Shown here: piece by piece, positions 61,991-64,000 of the stretch
How positions within the stretch are numbered: the first letter of the stretch is position 1
Layout of the letters: every line of letters starts with the position of its first letter
Source of the DNA: Ruminococcus sp. HUN007
GTDB lineage: Bacteria > Bacillota > Clostridia > Oscillospirales > Ruminococcaceae
Reading direction: 5' to 3'
Assembly: GCF_000712055.1 (NCBI RefSeq)
Contig: NZ_JOOA01000001.1
Coordinates: forward strand, 248,001 to 312,000
DNA: 64,000 nt
Translations under genes and position numbers: made by a program
The notes under the pieces: model-generated
Told to the model about the DNA's origin: nothing
Seen by the model: only the letters and a program-made list of their open reading frames with translations
The model's database searches: none

Positions 61991-62294
61991 CCACTATCGC
62001 ATGGAAGATCTTTTCTTCAATGACTGAATGGCTGTTTTCAAAAGCTTCATCAAGCTGCTTAAGTTTCTGAGAACATTCGTCGTTTATACGGTTTACGTCT
62101 GTCTCAGTTTCTCCGCGGTAGAAGCTTCGGACTTTATCCATTCTGCTTTCTGCTCTGGCCATAAGGTTTTCCTTAAGTTCCAGGGCTTCCTTTTCAGAAT
62201 CCTCGACACGCTTTCTTCCCGCTTCTTCAGCTTCTGTAAGCCTTTTGTCAGCTTCATTGTCGATCTCAACGATCTTTGTAACTATATTTTCCAT
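61974..62294 (-). CDS. V-type ATP synthase subunit G/H (peripheral stalk coiled coil)
   Basis: The 106-residue protein is a continuous charged coiled coil (EADKRLTEAEEAGRKRVEDS, then KEALELKENLMARAESRMDK). It is the first V-ATPase gene and pairs with subunit E in the outer stalk. The start at 62294 (ATG) is preferred over the GTG just before it because GGGGTGAT lies upstream. It overlaps the subunit C gene by 17 bases. Confidence 0.8.
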   Translation of the reverse strand: MENIVTKIVEIDNEADKRLTEAEEAGRKRVEDSEKEALELKENLMARAESRMDKVRSFYRGETETDVNRINDECSQKLKQLDEAFENSHSVIEEKIFHAIVGENVG

Positions 62295-62329
62295 CACATC
62301 ACCCCATTAACAGATCCGAACTGCAATGC

Positions 62330-63688
62330 TTAGTTCTTTACGCTGTGCATTGGTGCCGGAAGTCTGCCGCCTCGTGAAATAAATTTTTCTGCTGATCCGC
62401 TGTGGAGCTTCATAATAGGAGCATGACCAAGAAGTCCGCCGAATTCGAGAGTATCTCCTTCCTTCTTGCCGATAGCAGGAATTACTCTTACAGCAGTTGT
62501 TTTATTGTTAACCATACCGATACAAGCTTCGTCAGCAATGATAGCTGAAATTGTTGAAGCAGGAGTATCGCCAGGAATAACGATCATATCAAGACCAACT
62601 GAACATACAGCAGTCATGGCTTCGAGTTTGTCAAGCTGAAGAACACCGGCTTCTGCTGAAGCGATCATACCTGCGTCTTCAGAAACAGGAATGAATGCAC
62701 CTGAAAGTCCGCCAATGTGTGAGGAAGCCATTACGCCGCCCTTCTTAACTGCGTCGTTAAGGAGTGCAAGAGCTGCAGTTGTTCCGTGAATACCGCATGT
62801 TTCAAGACCAAGTTCCTCAAGAATGTGAGCAACACTGTCGCCTACTGCCGGAGTCGGAGCAAGTGAAAGATCAACTATACCGAACGGAACGCCGAGCATC
62901 TTGGAAGCTCTTGAACCGACGAGCTGTCCCATACGTGTGATCTTGAATGCTGTCTTCTTGATCACGTCTGCGATCTGCGAAATATCTGCATCAGGATACT
63001 TTGCTACTGCCGCACGCACAACACCAGGACCTGAAACGCCGACATTGATTACACAGTCAGGCTCGCCGACGCCGTGGAATGCACCTGCCATGAACGGATT
63101 GTCCTCAACTGCGTTGCAGAATACAACGAGCTTTGCAGGTCCGATACAGTCACGGTCTGCTGTAATTTCAGCGCTTTCCCTTACTATCTTACCCATGAGT
63201 GCAACAGCATCCATGTTGATACCTGTACGTGTTGAACCAACGTTTACTGATGAACAGATGTTTGAAGTTCTTGAAAGTGCTTCAGGAATCGAATTGATAA
63301 GTTCGAGGTCACCGGCACTGAATCCCTTCTGAACAAGAGCTGAATAACCGCCGATGAAGTTTACTCCGCACTGGTCAGCGGCCTTCTGGAGTGCAAGAGC
63401 AAATCTTACAGGATCTTTCTTATCGCACGCAGCGCTGATCATTGCGATCGGTGTTACGGAAATTCTCTTGTTGATTATCGGAATGCCGTATTCCTTTTCG
63501 ATCTGTTCGCCTGTCTTTACAAGATCCTTTGCCTTTGTAACGATCTTGTTGTAGACTTTATCGCATGCCTTGTCAATATCGCTGTCGATACAGTCAAGAA
63601 GCGAAATACCCATTGTTATCGTTCTGATGTCAAGACACTCGTCCTGGATCATGCGGATAGTTTCAAGTATGTCATATGCATTTAACAT
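62330..63688 (-). CDS. PFL family protein (UPF0210/DUF711)
   Basis: The 452-residue cytosolic protein belongs to UPF0210, related to the glycyl-radical enzyme fold but without a known reaction. Motifs: [73 protein letters not shown] and the C-terminal [13 protein letters not shown]. It follows the ACT-domain gene by 24 bases and is normally found next to it. AAAAGGAGAAG sets the start. It may be cotranscribed with the V-ATPase genes, which begin 35 bases later. Confidence 0.92.
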   Translation of the reverse strand: MLNAYDILETIRMIQDECLDIRTITMGISLLDCIDSDIDKACDKVYNKIVTKAKDLVKTGEQIEKEYGIPIINKRISVTPIAMISAACDKKDPVRFALALQKAADQCGVNFIGGYSALVQKGFSAGDLELINSIPEALSRTSNICSSVNVGSTRTGINMDAVALMGKIVRESAEITADRDCIGPAKLVVFCNAVEDNPFMAGAFHGVGEPDCVINVGVSGPGVVRAAVAKYPDADISQIADVIKKTAFKITRMGQLVGSRASKMLGVPFGIVDLSLAPTPAVGDSVAHILEELGLETCGIHGTTAALALLNDAVKKGGVMASSHIGGLSGAFIPVSEDAGMIASAEAGVLQLDKLEAMTAVCSVGLDMIVIPGDTPASTISAIIADEACIGMVNNKTTAVRVIPAIGKKEGDTLEFGGLLGHAPIMKLHSGSAEKFISRGGRLPAPMHSVKN

Positions 63689-63712
63689 TAATAACTTCTC
63701 CTTTTAAGAAAA

Positions 63713-63982
63713 TCAGATCTCGTGCATGGAATTAAAAATGTCCTCATGCATAGTGTGTATTGATAATTTAAGTTCATCACCCAGTGCTGCCATCTCATCA
63801 GCAAGCTTTGCAAAATCAGTGTTGAGTTTTGATATGTCAACGAGCATGATCATTGCGAAGAGCTCCTGAAGTACAGACTGTGTCACTTCAGTAACGTTTG
63901 CATTGTACTTTGCGCAAACTGAGCTGACTTTAGCAAGAATTCCAACATTATCTTTACCTATTACAGTAATAACTGCTCTCAT
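63713..63982 (-). CDS. ACT domain-containing protein (UPF0237)
   Basis: The 89-residue protein is a single ACT domain (RAVITVIGKDNVGILAKVSS, then FAMIMLVDIS). ACT domains bind amino acids and regulate partners. Members of this family are encoded next to UPF0210 genes, as here, so it probably regulates that protein. CGGAGGTTTTTTACT precedes the ATG. The promoter lies to the right of the window. Confidence 0.92.
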   Translation of the reverse strand: MRAVITVIGKDNVGILAKVSSVCAKYNANVTEVTQSVLQELFAMIMLVDISKLNTDFAKLADEMAALGDELKLSIHTMHEDIFNSMHEI

Positions 63983-64000
63983 AGTAAAAAACCTCCGGAT

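Overview
The window is most likely chromosome of a Gram-positive, anaerobic, fibre-degrading gut or rumen clostridium, closest in style to Ruminococcus (Oscillospiraceae). The reasons are dockerin-like EF-hand repeats, a CotH protein, a GH5 glycoside hydrolase, Thr-rich linkers, a V-type ATP synthase operon, a NAD-type malic enzyme, clear AGGAGG ribosome sites and TTGACA-N17-TATAAT promoters. No tRNA, rRNA, CRISPR array or complete prophage was seen. Most genes lie on the minus strand.

Layout: 0-0.3 kb holds debris (an aldo/keto reductase tail and a dockerin scrap). 0.35-7.3 kb is housekeeping: dtd, a D-lactate dehydrogenase, an ECF sigma/anti-sigma pair, and a mscS-radA-xth operon. 7.3-25.1 kb is an accessory island. 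It carries a DUF4869/P-loop ATPase/small-protein module, a Cys-rich miniprotein, a Gly/Ala-rich 385-residue protein whose upstream region is cut by an IS1182-type element, a MITE, and an operon of a Ycf46-like AAA+ ATPase followed by four tandem paralogues with a C-type-lectin-like C-terminus plus a decayed fifth copy. After a HAD phosphatase and a metallophosphoesterase come a HipA-like kinase, a GNAT pair resembling a toxin-antitoxin system, a truncated second DUF4869 gene and an AbiEi-like antitoxin. Several of these accessory genes share the same promoter block or the same roughly 70-bp 3' hairpin repeat, as if modules had been shuffled by recombination.

25-51 kb mixes metabolism and envelope functions: malic enzyme, CotH with a lipoprotein, a solute-binding protein with a Cache-GGDEF diguanylate cyclase, a SUFU-TerD fusion, three acetyltransferases (one fused to a cytidine deaminase), a DUF6273-plus-LRR protein, a Tad-pilus-like protein split by a frameshift, two C39-like peptidases (one without its nucleophile), a sugar-isomerase/acyl-CoA-ligase fusion, an unusual GH5 enzyme and a BaiN-like flavoprotein. 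51-64 kb is an ABC-F gene with a frameshift, then the V-ATPase operon (G/H-C-I-K-F-E-A-B-D in order of transcription) interrupted by two copies of a 117-119-bp MITE, and then a UPF0210/ACT pair at the right edge.

The best candidate for an undescribed system is the operon at 13.1-19.1 kb. One Ycf46-type ATPase is cotranscribed with a set of recognition-like proteins that share a framework and differ mainly in the loop between WWLR and GVRPA. The DUF4869 module at 7.3-8.8 kb is second. Four genes carry single-base frameshifts; this may be real decay or base-call error, and read-level checking would decide.
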